Below are positions 38,453 through 48,915 of a stretch of DNA of 64,000 nucleotides, piece after piece. A program made the translations under genes and the position numbers. The notes below the pieces were generated by a model. The model was not told where the DNA came from, ran no database searches, and was given only the letters and a program-made list of their open reading frames with translations. Source of the stretch: Jaenimonas drosophilae (Eukaryota > Euglenozoa > Kinetoplastea > Trypanosomatida > Trypanosomatidae); the NCBI GenBank assembly GCA_030849065.1, contig JASAON010001609.1, positions 1 through 64,000 of the forward strand, in the 5' to 3' direction. Within the stretch, counting starts at the first letter, position 1; the number at the start of each line of letters is the position of its first letter.

Positions 38453-40051
38453 TCATATTTTTGATGCGGAGTTGTTGTTGTTGTTGTTTGGGAAGAGTGC
38501 CATGATGGCGGGGCCCTCGGCAGCCAAGAGGCCATCCACCAACACTGCGTCGTAGTGTTCGAGGCCCTCGCCTTCCGCACTAATGAGTGGCGAAACAAAG
38601 ACCAGGCGTTGGCCTTGTTGCAGCACCTCCACCGCGGCGCTGAACCTCTTCACCCGCTCATTGGCGTAGATGGAATTCTCACATTGATCCACGGCAATCC
38701 GCGCGCGGAGGTGTGCCAACACCCACGTACGATGGAGCTCCAACAACAAGTTGGCGGCCGTCTTTGGGCAATCCACGGCTCCGGGAGCATCAGCGTTCTT
38801 GATGGGCCCAAATTCTTCTTCGCGGCGCACTTGCAAGATGCCAAAGTAGGGCGTCGATGGTGCGCAGAGCTCCGTGGCACAGCCAAACACATCAAAATTG
38901 AAGGCCTCCAGCTTGATGCCCATGCACGGAGGATCGGCATCAGTGATATTCTTTTGCGCGGCGTGGTAGTGCGTGAGGCTCTCCATCTTCTTGGCCGCCA
39001 GTTCCAGAAACTCCACCGACAACGTGTAGTTGGAGATGTTGGCGCAGTTGTAGCGTAGCGCACCCGTTGTGGCATCTCGCTCCGTCGCACGCTCTTGGCC
39101 AATTTCAGTATACTCCACCACACCCACGGCACCATTCACGATGGCAAACACACCAACACGCTCATCCGCGCGCGCCTTGGGCGTCGTCTTGACGGCGATG
39201 GGCAATCTGCCATCCACGGCATATCCCAGAAAGACGGGGTCTGCCATCTTGGCGAGAAGATTATCCACGTTGAGAAACTGCACGTGGCGCACCCCCATCG
39301 CATGAAGATGATCGAGCATGCTGCCACCATCTTCACGACGACGTGCAAGGCTGCCGTATACCCCACCATTGCCACCAGGCGCCACACACATGGTGCCGGA
39401 TGAGGTGAGGAGGATCTTGCCAGACTCGGCACTGTAGCAGGGCAATGACGTCTGCGTGAAGAAGCTCACCTGTGCTGGTTGAAGGCCAAAGTAGGCGTGT
39501 TGCAGAAAGTAGGCACGTGTTGCGGCGTCGTTGTGTTCCGACGTCATGATGAGCACATGAATCCTGCCCGGGTTGGGGCCACACTCCAACCCCGCGAGCT
39601 GCTCCATGCGCAGGATCTTCTCCGAGTGCATCTGAAAGAGCGATGGGCTTCCTGGCAGCTCCTCACACGTGAAGAGGCCCTTGGGCACCGATACACCAAG
39701 ACGGCTGCCACTGCCACCAGCGAGGAGGAGCACAGCAGTACGTCCAGCACAAATCTCCTTCAAGCCAATCTCACGCAAACGCTGAACCTCTTCACTACTC
39801 AGCGTGGTGAGGTCAAGCACCGAGGATGAGGGCGGAGGCTCCACGGTGGTGTGGGAATTGCTGCCGCCCTGAAGGAGGGCAAGGCTGTCGCGGAGTACGT
39901 GCTGAAGATGTGCCAGAGGTGGGCTCATCTCTCGGAGTTGTTGTTGGAGCACATCACGTTGTGCAGGCAACATCGTGGCCCAACGACTGAGAATGTGTTC
40001 CTGCCCACTGCCCTCAATCAGAGGAAGCAGAGTGGCACAATCAGCTGACAT
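38453..40051 (-). CDS. UAP1: UDP-N-acetylglucosamine pyrophosphorylase with C-terminal SKI
   Basis: This enzyme makes UDP-GlcNAc from UTP and GlcNAc-1-phosphate, supplying GPI anchor and N-glycan synthesis. The ATG at 40051 (MSADCATLLP) gives 532 residues. The nucleotidyltransferase signature is LLLAGGSGSRLG at about 108-119, followed by PKGLF at 123-127. Further UAP-type blocks are IMTSEHND, LTSSGTMCVAPGGNGGVYGSL, FLNVDNLL, and FNFDVFG with the following hydrophobic strands. UAP is preferred over UDP-sugar or UDP-glucose pyrophosphorylase on these blocks. The chain ends in an Asn run followed by SASKI. SKI fits the permissive peroxisomal type 1 signal of kinetoplastids. Sugar-nucleotide enzymes are known to be glycosomal in trypanosomes, so a glycosomal location is inferred. 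Confidence 0.92.
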   Translation of the reverse strand: MSADCATLLPLIEGSGQEHILSRWATMLPAQRDVLQQQLREMSPPLAHLQHVLRDSLALLQGGSNSHTTVEPPPSSSVLDLTTLSSEEVQRLREIGLKEICAGRTAVLLLAGGSGSRLGVSVPKGLFTCEELPGSPSLFQMHSEKILRMEQLAGLECGPNPGRIHVLIMTSEHNDAATRAYFLQHAYFGLQPAQVSFFTQTSLPCYSAESGKILLTSSGTMCVAPGGNGGVYGSLARRREDGGSMLDHLHAMGVRHVQFLNVDNLLAKMADPVFLGYAVDGRLPIAVKTTPKARADERVGVFAIVNGAVGVVEYTEIGQERATERDATTGALRYNCANISNYTLSVEFLELAAKKMESLTHYHAAQKNITDADPPCMGIKLEAFNFDVFGCATELCAPSTPYFGILQVRREEEFGPIKNADAPGAVDCPKTAANLLLELHRTWVLAHLRARIAVDQCENSIYANERVKRFSAAVEVLQQGQRLVFVSPLISAEGEGLEHYDAVLVDGLLAAEGPAIMALFPNNNNNNSASKI

Positions 40052-40469
40052 GGTTGTTGTTGTTGTTGTTGTTGTTGTTGTGTGTATGTGTATGTGTGGT
40101 GAAACAACCGATTTCACAGAAAAACACGTCAGATGCCGGGGCTGACGAGGATGATGAGGCTGATGAAGAAGATGGAGGTGAGAGTAGGGTACATGCTTCA
40201 TGCAGCAGTGAGTTTGTGTGTGTGTGGGTGTGTGTGTTTTGATGATGATGCCCATCATTCCTCACCTTCATGCAATCCATTTTCGTCAGACAACAACAGC
40301 AACAGACATCAATATGATGGTGATGGCACCGTGGCTCACCCACACAGCCAACCACCAATCAGCAACAACACGTACGCCCACACAGAGAGGAGAACGTCTC
40401 GACGTCATCGGCAGTACAGACATTCCAGCAAAAAAACACCACCTCAACTCATGCTGCCAACCTTGTATA
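40052..40469. other. Intergenic spacer with the (GTT)9 leader tract
   Basis: A perfect GTT tract at 40053-40079 (CAA on the sense strand) abuts the UAP ATG. It is followed by CA-rich sequence. The rest is the 3' region of the WD40 gene with scattered GTT on the sense strand. No gene is seen. Confidence 0.55.
40053..40079. repeat. (GTT)9 microsatellite abutting the UAP start codon
   Basis: On the sense strand this is nine CAA units ending two bases before the ATG, so it forms the last part of the mRNA leader. Confidence 0.9.
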
Positions 40470-41611
40470 TCATGTGGCGTGCGCCAACATTGTGCGTGTT
40501 TCTTCATCTCCACGCAATGAACGGCGCACCGACTTCACCACCTTGCGATTGGGATGATGCTCCATGCGATAGCGCAACTCCTCCACCACCTCGTGCAGCA
40601 TCGCAGAGGTCTTGGCATATTCATCCTCTGACGTGTCGGAACGAGCACCGCTCACGCGGCTCAACCGACGATGTTGCGCAAGAATGCGTGCCTTCAAGGC
40701 CAGTGGCACCAACAACTTTGGGAACCACCGCTCCGTCTCAGAACCCGCATCGCTGGTGCCGCACATCATACAACGCCACAACCGTCGCGGCCACTGTCGT
40801 GGCTCCTCCTCGATGCGATGCCGCTGATTGGGCGGCGGGCAGTCCTCCCCACGCAAGCGTGCGTGTTGCGTGGTGAGGTAGGAGCTGTTGGCACTCCCCA
40901 ATGCCACAATTGGTGCAAATTCCATCCACGTCTCGAGATGATCCACGTACACGAGGGCCTCGGACCACTTCCCGCACGCCATGTTGCTGTGCGCCAGCTC
41001 CAGCTCAAGCAGGGCTCGGTGGCGCCAGTAGAGCCGCCACTCTGCACGTGTGGCACACAAGAGATCCGCCTCGAGCAGGAGCTCATGCAGCATCAAGAGC
41101 AAGCGCTCACGCCGCACAATCTCGGAAGGGGAGGGGGAGGCAGATGGGGTTGGAGGGCGAAGGCGCCACGACTCCCACGAGCGACGTTGGCGTGGTGGCA
41201 CTGGCGTGGGCGGGGTTGGTGCTCCTGGGGGAGATGTAGAAGTAGGGTGGTGCTCATCGTGGTACGTGGCGCGGATGAGACGCAGCAGCCGTGGAGCTAC
41301 GGCCAGCAAATCCCGCACAAACGTGGCACTGCCCAGCTTCCCGTGAATTGCGTCGGATGGCAGCCGTCCATCCCACATCTGGAGAAGATCCGCACCATCA
41401 AGATCATCATCATCATCATCATATTCTTCATAATCTTCATCATCATCACCATCAGCCTCGGTGCTCGGTTCATCATCACCATCCACTTCACCCAAATCAT
41501 CATCTGCGTGCCACGCAGTGGCGAATGCTGCACCTGCTGCCAGGATGGCGCTTATCGGCAGCGCTACCTCCTCCTCCTCTTCCTCTTCTTCCTCTTCCTC
41601 CTCCTCATCAC

Positions 41612-41642
<31 letters not shown>

Positions 41643-43664
41643 TTCCTCTTCATCATTGACTTCCTCTTCTTCCTCCTCGAGCTCAATGGCTGCGAGCTCG
41701 GGGCTCGGTTCAAAGCTAGCCTCACCCCGCCTCGCTAACGCGATGGAGGCGAGGTCGGCCCACTGCACCAGATTGTTGTTGCCACCCGGCAGCAACATCC
41801 CACGTCGCAGCCACATCCCACGTGCATCCGCCGTCGCGAAGGAACGTGGCAAATCATTCACCAAGTGAATGTGCGCCTCAATGCGCTCCACGAGATCCCG
41901 ACGGTAGTTGTAGTTGCGGCTGCGTGGCACCGTGATATCACTAACTGCACCATATTGCGCATCCTCATCCGCCATCCATGAAGCTGATGATGTAGTGCTG
42001 GTGGCCCACTCACTCGAGGATTCCTCCATCTCCTGCAACACCTCATTAAGAAGGCTGAAGGTGAGGCCATCGCGCAGCATCGATCGCTGGCGAGGTGCCG
42101 CTGTGTGCCCCTCCTCCGTCGCATCCAACCAACACGGCTCCAACACCTTCGCCGTGGAATCAATGCCGCTGCAAATGAGCTTCTTGAGACCGTCGTGATA
42201 CACCACACAATTCACGATGCTGGAATCACCGCGGGTGGCGTGCAACCGCGTGCCATCACGTGTGCGCCAAAACACAACTTGGCCTGAATCGCAACCCGTA
42301 CACACCACTGAGTCACGCTCCATGAAGGCCACCTCCTTAAACATGGTGCGTGAGTTGGTGCGGCCCGACAAGCGAATGCTGCCGCGGCAACGAATGAGCG
42401 TCACCGTGCTGCCATTGATGCAGGCAAGGGGCATCGAGGGAGAATGAATAGCATGATGATGTTGGCGTGGATGAGGTTGGGGAGCGGTGGCCGCCGCAAC
42501 ATGCTCCTCCTCATCACCATGTTGGCCATCATCATCATCATCATCATCAGCCTCTGCGGCGGTATTCGCTGTCTCCACCTCCTCCTCGCCCTGCAGCGTT
42601 CCGCGCACGTTTGCCTCCCACGGCACCAGAAACACATCATCCCCTTGGTAGTTGATGGCCAACCAATCTCCACGTTGGCTGAAGCTGATGCCACTAACAT
42701 AAGCGCTCAAGACCCCGCCACGTGGAGCTGGTGCAGCCAAGGCAGCAAAGCCATTCAGGCTCGCCATGCGTACGTCGTGGAGATAGACGAAGTGGTTGGT
42801 GGCGGAGGCCAACAAAAATGGATAAGCCTCATGATGCGCGAGGGCGTTTATCTTGGTGGTGTATCCCGGCAGCGGATTGCCAGAGCTGAGGAGATAGTCC
42901 TCCTCCTGCGGGATGCGCGTATCGATGCGCAGAATGCGGCCATCAAAGCGGCCAACGTAGGCGGTGGAGCCCCAGTGGCTGCTGGCGGCGATGCTGCTCG
43001 TGATGAGGCCGGGGAAGTCTCCCAGGCAGGTATTCGTGCCCGTTTCCGTCTCGGTGAGAACCACGCGGCCATGTAAGCTGCAGCTGATGATGTGGTTGGA
43101 TTGGTTGGGCATGAAGATGGCGTGGAAGATGTTGCCCGTGTGCAGCGTATCGTACCAACGACGTGGCTGCCACGTGGCGGTATCAAAGAGGCCGATGCGG
43201 AGATCATCGCTGCCGGTGAGGAGATGATCGCCACTGCGGCTGAGGGCGAGGGAGTTGATGCAGCCGCCATGTGGCTCGAGCTCCCGCGTCACCCGGAGGG
43301 ATGCAATCATGTCTTCGTTGATGTTCCGCTTCGTGCTTGGCACTGTGCCCTCTGCTTGTGAAGGAACAACATTGTTGTTGTTGTTGTTGTTGTGTGGTAT
43401 ATCACTCACGTGTGTGGTAGGGTCGGTGTGCTGCACGTGGCCACTCGTACATGATGTTCCCCACTCCTCCACCACACGAGGGCGTTGCAGAGGTCGGAGA
43501 GGATTAAGGCGGAAGGCAAGGTTGGCATCCATGAGAAGCTCGGGCAGGCAGTGAGCGCCGTGGTTGCTGGCGGAGAGAGCGGGGCTGCGAAGGGCTGTGG
43601 AAGATGTGCCGTCGTGAAAGACAGGTGCGTCCGAGGGCGGCCTCCACCTCCCGCACTCTTTCAT
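40470..43664 (-). CDS. DCAF8/DCAF6-like WD40 protein with long acidic tracts
   Basis: The ATG at 43664 (MKECGRWRPP) gives 1,064 residues. A WD40 propeller at about 125-480 begins with HGGCINSLALSRSGDHLLTGSDDLRIGLFD. This is the pattern of CUL4-DDB1 substrate receptors DCAF5, DCAF6 and DCAF8, whose first repeat reads HxGCVN followed by SGSDD. An internal segment reads ISFSQRGDWLAINYQGDDVFLV, again as in that group. A further WD pair continues near 450-560 (FMERDSVVCTGCDSGQVVFW, HDGLKKLICSGIDSTAKV). Two very acidic tracts at about 658-700 and 732-757 come from CTC/ATC-type microsatellites. The C-terminal part is helical and may be TPR-like. Role as an E3 ligase receptor is inferred from the family, not shown. 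Confidence 0.7.
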
Positions 43665-44072
43665 GGTGATGATGATGAAGTGAAAGTAGTTGGTGTAGAA
43701 CCAAAAAAAGAAAAGAAACAAAATCCGCCTCTCCAGAACACACACCGAGGCAGATCAGTGACGATTGTAGCGATGGCACACGGCCCTTTTGGTTTGCGCT
43801 TCTGCTTCCGCAAGAAAAAGAAGAGAAAGAACAAAACACGTGTGAAGAAATATATCAATACATCAATACATGTTGTTGGAGATGCATGTCTCTCACTCTC
43901 ATTTGGTTTGTTTCAATGTGAAAGCTCCAGTCTTGCTGGCAACTATCTTATCAGTCGTTAGCCTCATCTCCTGTGCTTCACACCTCGTGTGAAGGAGGCC
44001 GAGGCAGTGTGTGGCATGCACGCACCAACCACATACCACGCCACACACACACACACACACACATCCCACACA
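43665..44072. other. Intergenic spacer with (CA)11
   Basis: A perfect CA tract at 44042-44063 lies ten bases beyond the stop of the mitochondrial-protein gene, so the sense strand reads GT immediately after the stop. No gene is seen. Confidence 0.55.
44042..44063. repeat. (CA)11 microsatellite just after a stop codon
   Basis: GT repeat on the sense strand at the start of the 3' UTR of the gene at 44073-46205. Confidence 0.9.
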
Positions 44073-46205
44073 CTATGCTGTGGCGGGGGCAGCCATCCAA
44101 CGTTGGTAATCCTCCGCTCGTGCGTCAGTTGGGAAGCCACTCTCATCCCACACCCGCTTCTCCATGGGCGTGTAGCTGCCAAGACGGAGCGCCATGCGCC
44201 GACGTTCGTCTCGCGCCTCCTCTGCGGCCGAGCTCGGCCCCGCGACCTCAGCCCACACCCGCTCAACGAAGCCGTCGAGGAGTGCCGCCGCCACCAACAC
44301 CTTCTGCCGATGAATCCGCCGAAGTGGCTCCTGATGATAATCCATCGCCATGCGCCACAACGCACGTGCGAGGCGTGTGGCGGCCTTGTGTAGCTCCGCC
44401 GACTTCTCTGGATGACCACCCAACGCCACGTGGCGCAAGAAGGAGAGGTGCTTATCCTTCAAGAGAATGGCAAGGAAGTGTGCCTGTGTTGGGGTGTATG
44501 TTGGTGCCACGTGCAGCGACTCCATGGGCCGACGCATGTTCTGCACCTCCACAGTTTCATAACCATCGCGGTAGCGGTCCTCCGCCGCCTCGGCGTACAT
44601 CTTCATGGCCTCCACGGCGGTGCGCGTGTGCAAATCACGTGCCTCCGCACGCACCGCGCGCGGGTTAAAGTAGGCCCAATCGGCGTAGGCGGAGAACTGT
44701 GCGGGGTGCTCCTCCACCTCTGCGGAACCAGGCCGTAGAAGCCGCTGCACGCCAACGCTGTCCTCCCGTTGATGACGTGTTTGAAGGCGGCGAAGGTCGT
44801 TGGCCCGGCCATCGAGCGCCATCTCAATGTGGCGTGGCAGAGGTGCCATGAGATGGCCACGGCGGGCTGCAATGAGGCTCGATAGAGGAACACCGCCGCC
44901 ACCACCACTGCCACCACGGCCACCGCGGCGTTGTTGCGCCTGCGATGGTGATGGTGATGATGATGATGATGATGGAGAAGAGGAAGATGAAGATGGTGCT
45001 CCTCCGGCTTGTGGGCGGGTGAGGAAACCGAGTGCTTGCGGGAACTTTGTGGCGAATGGATTCTCCGACACGATCAGGTTGAGCTCACCAAACATCAAGA
45101 TACGCAGCAACGCTTCATTCTCCGGGCACCGCCACAAGGCATCAATGGGTGGGTAGTTGGTTGGCACACGTACACGTGGAGAGGATGAGGTGGAGGGCGC
45201 GGGGTTCTCGGCTCCTTCACCACTACCTCCAGCAGCCTCCTTCTGCGAGAACATGATGCGAAACACTTCGGCATCATCCTTGGGTGCGGGGGTGCCGAAG
45301 AGCAGCGCCGCAGCGTTGGGCTCACGATGGCAGCGCAGCACCACATGGCCCTCCACGGCGTTCTCCACGAAGTACTTCTTCACGAGGTAGACGAAGTAGT
45401 TGTAGTCCTCCACAGAAGGAAGGAGCGGGTGAGTTGGTTGGCTGCTGCCAGCAGAAGCACCTCCCTCCGGTGTAGGTGCGAGCTGTGTGTGTTGGATGGA
45501 TTGAAAGATGTAGTCAAAGCTGCGTGGGTAGCTCGCCCGCCGCTCCGACAAGATGGCGCGATAGAGGAGGGCCTTATCCCACAGCTCCATCGGCTCCAGC
45601 GCACGCTCCAAGACCAACTCCTTGAAGAGCTCCACCACATGAAAACGTTCGGCCTTATCCAAATGAATCACGGGGAATTGTGGTTGGCGCTCAAAGAGAT
45701 CGAGCATGCCTTGTTGGCAGGACGTGGCATCGAGTGTGCGTTGCGCGTGGGCCCGCTTCGCCTCACCAGCACGGCGCCGGAAGGAGTGTGGTGGTCGCAG
45801 CTGCTTTCCCGGTGGTGGGGCCAGGTGGGAGTGTTGGTGTTTTTGCGAATCGCCCTTGGTGCCACTGCCACGACTAAGAAGGCTGCCGTTGAAGGTGTTC
45901 TCCGCCTTCTCCCGCTCCTGAGCGTAGTGAATCTTGGCCTGGTAGCAGCCGTAGAGCCACTCGAGGTAGTCGGGAGAGTAGCCGACACGAAGTGGGCCAG
46001 GGTTGGTGATGAGGATGGAGAACTCCTCACGCGTTGGCACGTTGCCACCATGAGCGTGGCAATCAAAGGTGTGAATCGGATTGAATTGCCCACGAGTGGT
46101 GATGCCGCGCTGCTGCACATGCTGATGATGTGCGCCAACAGCCGCTGCAAAGGTACCACGGTGAGAAGAGAAGCCCGCAACTGAAGCGGCACGGAAGCGA
46201 AGCAT
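44073..46205 (-). CDS. Probable mitochondrial protein of unknown function
   Basis: The protein is 710 residues from the ATG at 46205. The N-terminus MLRFRAASVAGFSSHRGTFA is Arg/Ser/Ala-rich without acids, a good mitochondrial presequence. The body is rich in charged and aromatic residues, with no membrane span and no catalytic motif I recognise. It includes disordered inserts: a Ser/Pro run at about 405-425 and a Gly/Arg run at about 430-445, both from microsatellites. A large soluble protein with basic surface patches would suit a kinetoplastid-specific mitoribosomal or RNA-processing subunit, but this is only a possibility. Confidence 0.6.
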   Translation of the reverse strand: MLRFRAASVAGFSSHRGTFAAAVGAHHQHVQQRGITTRGQFNPIHTFDCHAHGGNVPTREEFSILITNPGPLRVGYSPDYLEWLYGCYQAKIHYAQEREKAENTFNGSLLSRGSGTKGDSQKHQHSHLAPPPGKQLRPPHSFRRRAGEAKRAHAQRTLDATSCQQGMLDLFERQPQFPVIHLDKAERFHVVELFKELVLERALEPMELWDKALLYRAILSERRASYPRSFDYIFQSIQHTQLAPTPEGGASAGSSQPTHPLLPSVEDYNYFVYLVKKYFVENAVEGHVVLRCHREPNAAALLFGTPAPKDDAEVFRIMFSQKEAAGGSGEGAENPAPSTSSSPRVRVPTNYPPIDALWRCPENEALLRILMFGELNLIVSENPFATKFPQALGFLTRPQAGGAPSSSSSSPSSSSSSPSPSQAQQRRGGRGGSGGGGGVPLSSLIAARRGHLMAPLPRHIEMALDGRANDLRRLQTRHQREDSVGVQRLLRPGSAEVEEHPAQFSAYADWAYFNPRAVRAEARDLHTRTAVEAMKMYAEAAEDRYRDGYETVEVQNMRRPMESLHVAPTYTPTQAHFLAILLKDKHLSFLRHVALGGHPEKSAELHKAATRLARALWRMAMDYHQEPLRRIHRQKVLVAAALLDGFVERVWAEVAGPSSAAEEARDERRRMALRLGSYTPMEKRVWDESGFPTDARAEDYQRWMAAPATA

Positions 46206-46891
46206 GAATCGTGTGTGTGATGGATGTGAGTGTGGCTAGGTACTAGGGATTATGGATGATGAGGGGTGTGGTGGGGGAGGGCCGCTCACTCAGGTCGTGG
46301 TGTGTACGTACGTATGTGGTGATGGAGCAATCACAGTGAGACCCACCAAGAACTTCAAAGCTAGTGTTGCTATGGAGCAGAACACATGAGGAACGTAGAT
46401 GCAGAATAGAAAAGGCAGCAATGTTGTTGGATGTTGTTGTTGAGTAATGCGACGGAGGCACTCCGCCCGCACGAACTCCCTACACATGAAGAGGGGGTTG
46501 CGCAATCCTGTTTTTTTTTTCATCATGAGCCTGGAAAGGTGCGGCCCAAAGATTAGGTACTCACCCGATACGCACACGCAGGTGCGACCTAGATGGAAGG
46601 ACCCCAACTGCACCCATGACGGCGAGAAAATCCATTGAAGGAGTTGGGAAAGGTGCCACACAGCACTCTTCTCAAATCCATGGAAGCTGCGCATCACGTT
46701 GCGGTGTATCTACATCAACATGATGAGGGAGAAGGGGGGGGCAGGATGAATGTATGTGGGAGTTGTTGGCTGCATCATAGTGAGCAAACCTTCAGCATCA
46801 CCTCTCTTCACCTCTTCCCCCACCCCTTCTCCCCTCACATCGCTACCAACATCCTCTCCAGCAAGTGTGGTGATGGAGGTGGCGCGCCACT
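46206..46891. other. Intergenic spacer
   Basis: A sense-strand CA leader lies above the 46205 ATG. The rest is of mixed composition with a G run near 46736. Open frames here lack protein-like composition. No gene is seen. Confidence 0.45.
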
Positions 46892-47794
46892 CTAAATCTC
46901 AAAGGGCAGGTCCTGGTTGATGGTGCCATTGCCCATGTATACGGTGCCGTACTTGCTCGTGCCAGGAACATGGTAAAAGATGGAGCCCTTGAAGCGATGG
47001 TTGCTCCCAACCACAAGATCCAGCGAAGGGTCGAAGCGAAGCTGCCACACTCCCGATGGCAGGTCGTCGGTGAGCGCATCAAAGATGGAATCAATCTGCT
47101 GATGCTCCGACAGCTTCTCGAGCACCGACTTCTCAAAGAGGACGTTGTGGTTGGCGGCGAGCAGCCGGCGGTAGGGGTTGGCCTCACGAATGTGGTAGTA
47201 GCTGGCCAGGGAGAGAGCACCGTCTTGGGTGCGCGGGAGGCCCGAGAAGGCGGTGTTCTTCTTAATCTCTGGAGGAAGGGTGCCGTTGCGCTCATTCTTG
47301 TAGAAGGCGCCACGTGGGGCTACGCGGCATTCATAGTCGTGCTCCTCCACGAAGAGGGCCAGTCGCACAGACTCCTTGTAGCTCGTCACCTCCTTTGTGA
47401 TATCGTCGGTGATGCGGTACTCGTAGGCCGGATCTCCAACAAATGTGCCACGCATTTTACCCACGAGACGCTGCTTCAGCTCCTGCCGCTCGAGGAGGTT
47501 CTCGCTAATGTTGGGAAGCCCACGAAGAAGGGAGCTGATGGTGCCAAGGAGGGTGAAGGTGAGGCCCTCATCGACGGTGTAGTAGAGCTCCGGCTCCGTC
47601 ACGAGGTTGTCATCGAAGGCCTGCACAATGATGTAGTCCGCCTTGGAGCCAAAGATCTTTCCCCAAATAACTAGGTTGCGACTCTTGGTGCGGGAGGCAA
47701 GGAGGGGCAGGGAGGTGGCCAGGGCCACACGCTCACTGGAGCTGAAGAGGTAGCCCGTGGGGTGGGTGTAGTTGAAAACCTCTGCGGATGCCAT
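46892..47794 (-). CDS. RSPH9: Radial spoke head protein 9
   Basis: This is a component of the radial spoke head of motile axonemes. The 300 residues from the ATG at 47794 (MASAEVFNYT) match the RSPH9 family in length and layout. Landmarks are NLVIWGKIFGSKADYIIVQAF near the N-terminus, RGTFVGDPAYEYR at about 115, APRGAFYKN at about 160, AFSGL and SYYHIREANPYRR around 183-206, and LPSGVWQLRFD. The family ending is a FYHVPGTSKYGTVYMGNGT motif followed by LPFEI. It indicates a conventional 9+2 motile flagellum with radial spokes. Confidence 0.94.
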   Translation of the reverse strand: MASAEVFNYTHPTGYLFSSSERVALATSLPLLASRTKSRNLVIWGKIFGSKADYIIVQAFDDNLVTEPELYYTVDEGLTFTLLGTISSLLRGLPNISENLLERQELKQRLVGKMRGTFVGDPAYEYRITDDITKEVTSYKESVRLALFVEEHDYECRVAPRGAFYKNERNGTLPPEIKKNTAFSGLPRTQDGALSLASYYHIREANPYRRLLAANHNVLFEKSVLEKLSEHQQIDSIFDALTDDLPSGVWQLRFDPSLDLVVGSNHRFKGSIFYHVPGTSKYGTVYMGNGTINQDLPFEI

Positions 47795-48915
47795 GATGCC
47801 AAGCGAAGTGGGGGGGAATGGGCAGTGTACGTCCAGTAGTATCTAGAGCACGGGAAACAACCAGGCCTGTTGTTGTTTGGTGGTGGGGATGGTTTCACAA
47901 AAAGGTTGGGGGAAAAGCAACCAACAAGTGAAGCCTCGCACGCACACAATCTAGAGTGCCGAGTGTGGGCAGTTACTACAGTGAGATGTTGTCCCAGCAA
48001 ACAGAACAAAAGAAGAAGAAGAAGAAGAAGAAGACGAAAAGTGTGTTCAGGTTGCACTCACCACGTGAAAGGCATCTCCTCAGTGGGAGCCAGCCTTCTC
48101 TCCTGCGCTCATTCTTTGCCGTCTGAGTGTTTGGGTCACTGCTCCACCACACCCGTCGCCACTCGCAAGTTGGTTGGCACGGCGATAAATGTGGGAGCAG
48201 CTCACCAAGAAAACCGAATACACTTCGGAAAAAAAAAACAAATGAAGGCCGTAGAAGCAACGAGCAACAAGATAAGAGGAGAGGACGTTGAGTCCGTGCA
48301 ACCACCGGCACATCATCGCCGTGGATGCTGGAAGTAGCCCGCACAACGAGCCGGCTTCTCCACGGCGATGAAGGTCTAGTGCGTGCATGCAGAGGAGGCG
48401 AAGTGGGGGATGCCCTAACAGGGAGATGGCGCTCATAGACCCAATGGATAGAATACACCACCCACCAACACCAGAACAAGCCATCCCCACCACCTCCATC
48501 GCTGAATGAAGAGGGTAACAACAGGGAAGGTGTCCGAAACTTGGGGAAAAAACTGGAAGGAATAAAGCACATAAAAAAAAAAAACGGCCGGAAAAAAAAA
48601 CATGGACGTCACGCACACGCACATTGGTGGGGGAGGGATGGGAGAGAGCAATCAGGTACGGCATCACGCGAATAGGGGTGGCACCAAGACGTACAGCAAC
48701 ACCACATATAGAAATGCTAAGTTGCAAGATCCTTGTGTTGTGGTACTGCCATCAGTCTGTTTTCCTTCTCTTCTCATATTGCGAAGTGGCCCCTGAACCC
48801 CTCCAACTATATAGTATCACCCCCTTTGTAGTTGTGTTGTTGTTGTTGTTGTAGTTGCTGTGGCGCATCGTGTTGCATCGCACAGAGGCACACTCTGTGG
48901 CGATCCTAAACACAC
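47795..48915. other. Intergenic spacer of 1.1 kb with a possible short gene
   Basis: A good pyrimidine tract followed by CAG (complement around 48500-48560) precedes an ATG at 48499. The frame from that ATG runs about 139 codons to near 48080. Its translation is Cys/Leu/Ser-rich with a Phe run and has no recognisable domain. I do not annotate it as a gene. A (GAA)n tract at about 48010-48035 is present. Either this is a long untranslated stretch or it hides a short gene. Confidence 0.35.

Noticed and set aside
40671..41738. Plus-strand open frame ending in Ile, Phe and Leu runs, resembling a membrane protein
   Set aside because: The hydrophobic runs are the antisense of the Asp/Glu tracts of the WD40 gene.
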